From: Acanthaster planci
Taxonomy: Eukaryota; Echinodermata; Asteroidea; Valvatida; Acanthasteridae
Reading direction: 5' to 3'
Length of the DNA: 64,000 nt
Assembly (NCBI RefSeq): GCF_001949145.1
Contig: NW_019091502.1
Span: 83,419-147,418 of the forward strand
The notes below the pieces were generated by a model. The model ran no database searches. It worked only from the letters and a program-made list of their open reading frames with translations, and was not told where the DNA came from. This document shows positions 63,802 to 64,000 of the stretch, one piece after another. The position numbers and the translations under genes are program-made. Each line of letters begins with the position of its first letter. The stretch's first letter is position 1.

Positions 63802-64000
63802 GTAAACTTAGTTACGACTAAAAATCTACATCACAGCAAGCGGGAAAATGGAGCATTATTTAGTTATTCAGAAGTGAGAGTTGTGATACATTCTTAACAG
63901 AAGGTTCACAGTTGAAGTAAGCATTATGTACCTTCCATAGGTCCCGATTTTAGATAGCATTCAGGTAATTTGTTGCTGATCGTCCATTGATGTACATCAT

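Overview
The window is eukaryotic DNA: every gene-sized open segment on the + strand is bounded by GT-AG splice sites, the AT-rich introns carry dispersed repeats, and an intronless GPCR gene sits antisense inside one intron. The extracellular gene style, tRNA-like SINE remnants and short TIR elements suggest a marine invertebrate deuterostome (echinoderm, hemichordate or lancelet). The sequence alone does not settle which, and my lean towards echinoderm is weak.

Almost the whole window (17..63801, + strand) is the interior of one gene. I could chain 55 consecutive exons with matching phases and no in-frame stop: about 30.9 kb of coding sequence, or roughly 10,290 residues. Neither the start codon nor the stop codon is in the window. 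The first part (17 to about 55,060) encodes 21 tandem glycine-rich modules, most of them 380-420 residues long. Each has a fixed order of landmarks: a YGSLY-like Gly box, an LDG strand, GGGSGGS, GGGGSGGRIAVY, GGAGTVY, VDN, FDE, GDxTG, a NQT-like site, an EIxLP strand, LTGV and TALxENGTY. I read these as stacked beta-helix-like repeats (inference). From about 55,060 to 63,801 the protein changes to an array of Cys-rich EGF/tenascin-like repeats. These form higher-order cassettes of about 130 residues with the landmarks GCPG, PDCPG, NCxxGWMG and PMDSG.

Gene architecture changes along the window. Modules 1-6 are cut into many small exons. Several later modules lie in very large uninterrupted exons: 23511..27627, 38083..41579, 46825..51906 and 53983..57619. 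Phase-1 introns dominate (32 of 54 internal junctions).

The 6.2 kb intron 29489..35649 holds an intronless rhodopsin-like GPCR gene on the minus strand (32014..33021, 335 aa). Several of its class-A signature residues are replaced. Other introns hold two 181-bp TTAA-flanked piggyBac-type MITE copies, two tRNA-like SINE copies, three further TIR or foldback elements, a 23-bp minisatellite, a 53-55-bp minisatellite and a perfect 14-bp hairpin.

I do not recognise the giant gene by name. A large secreted or cell-surface adhesive, mucus or matrix protein would fit the architecture, but that is inference.
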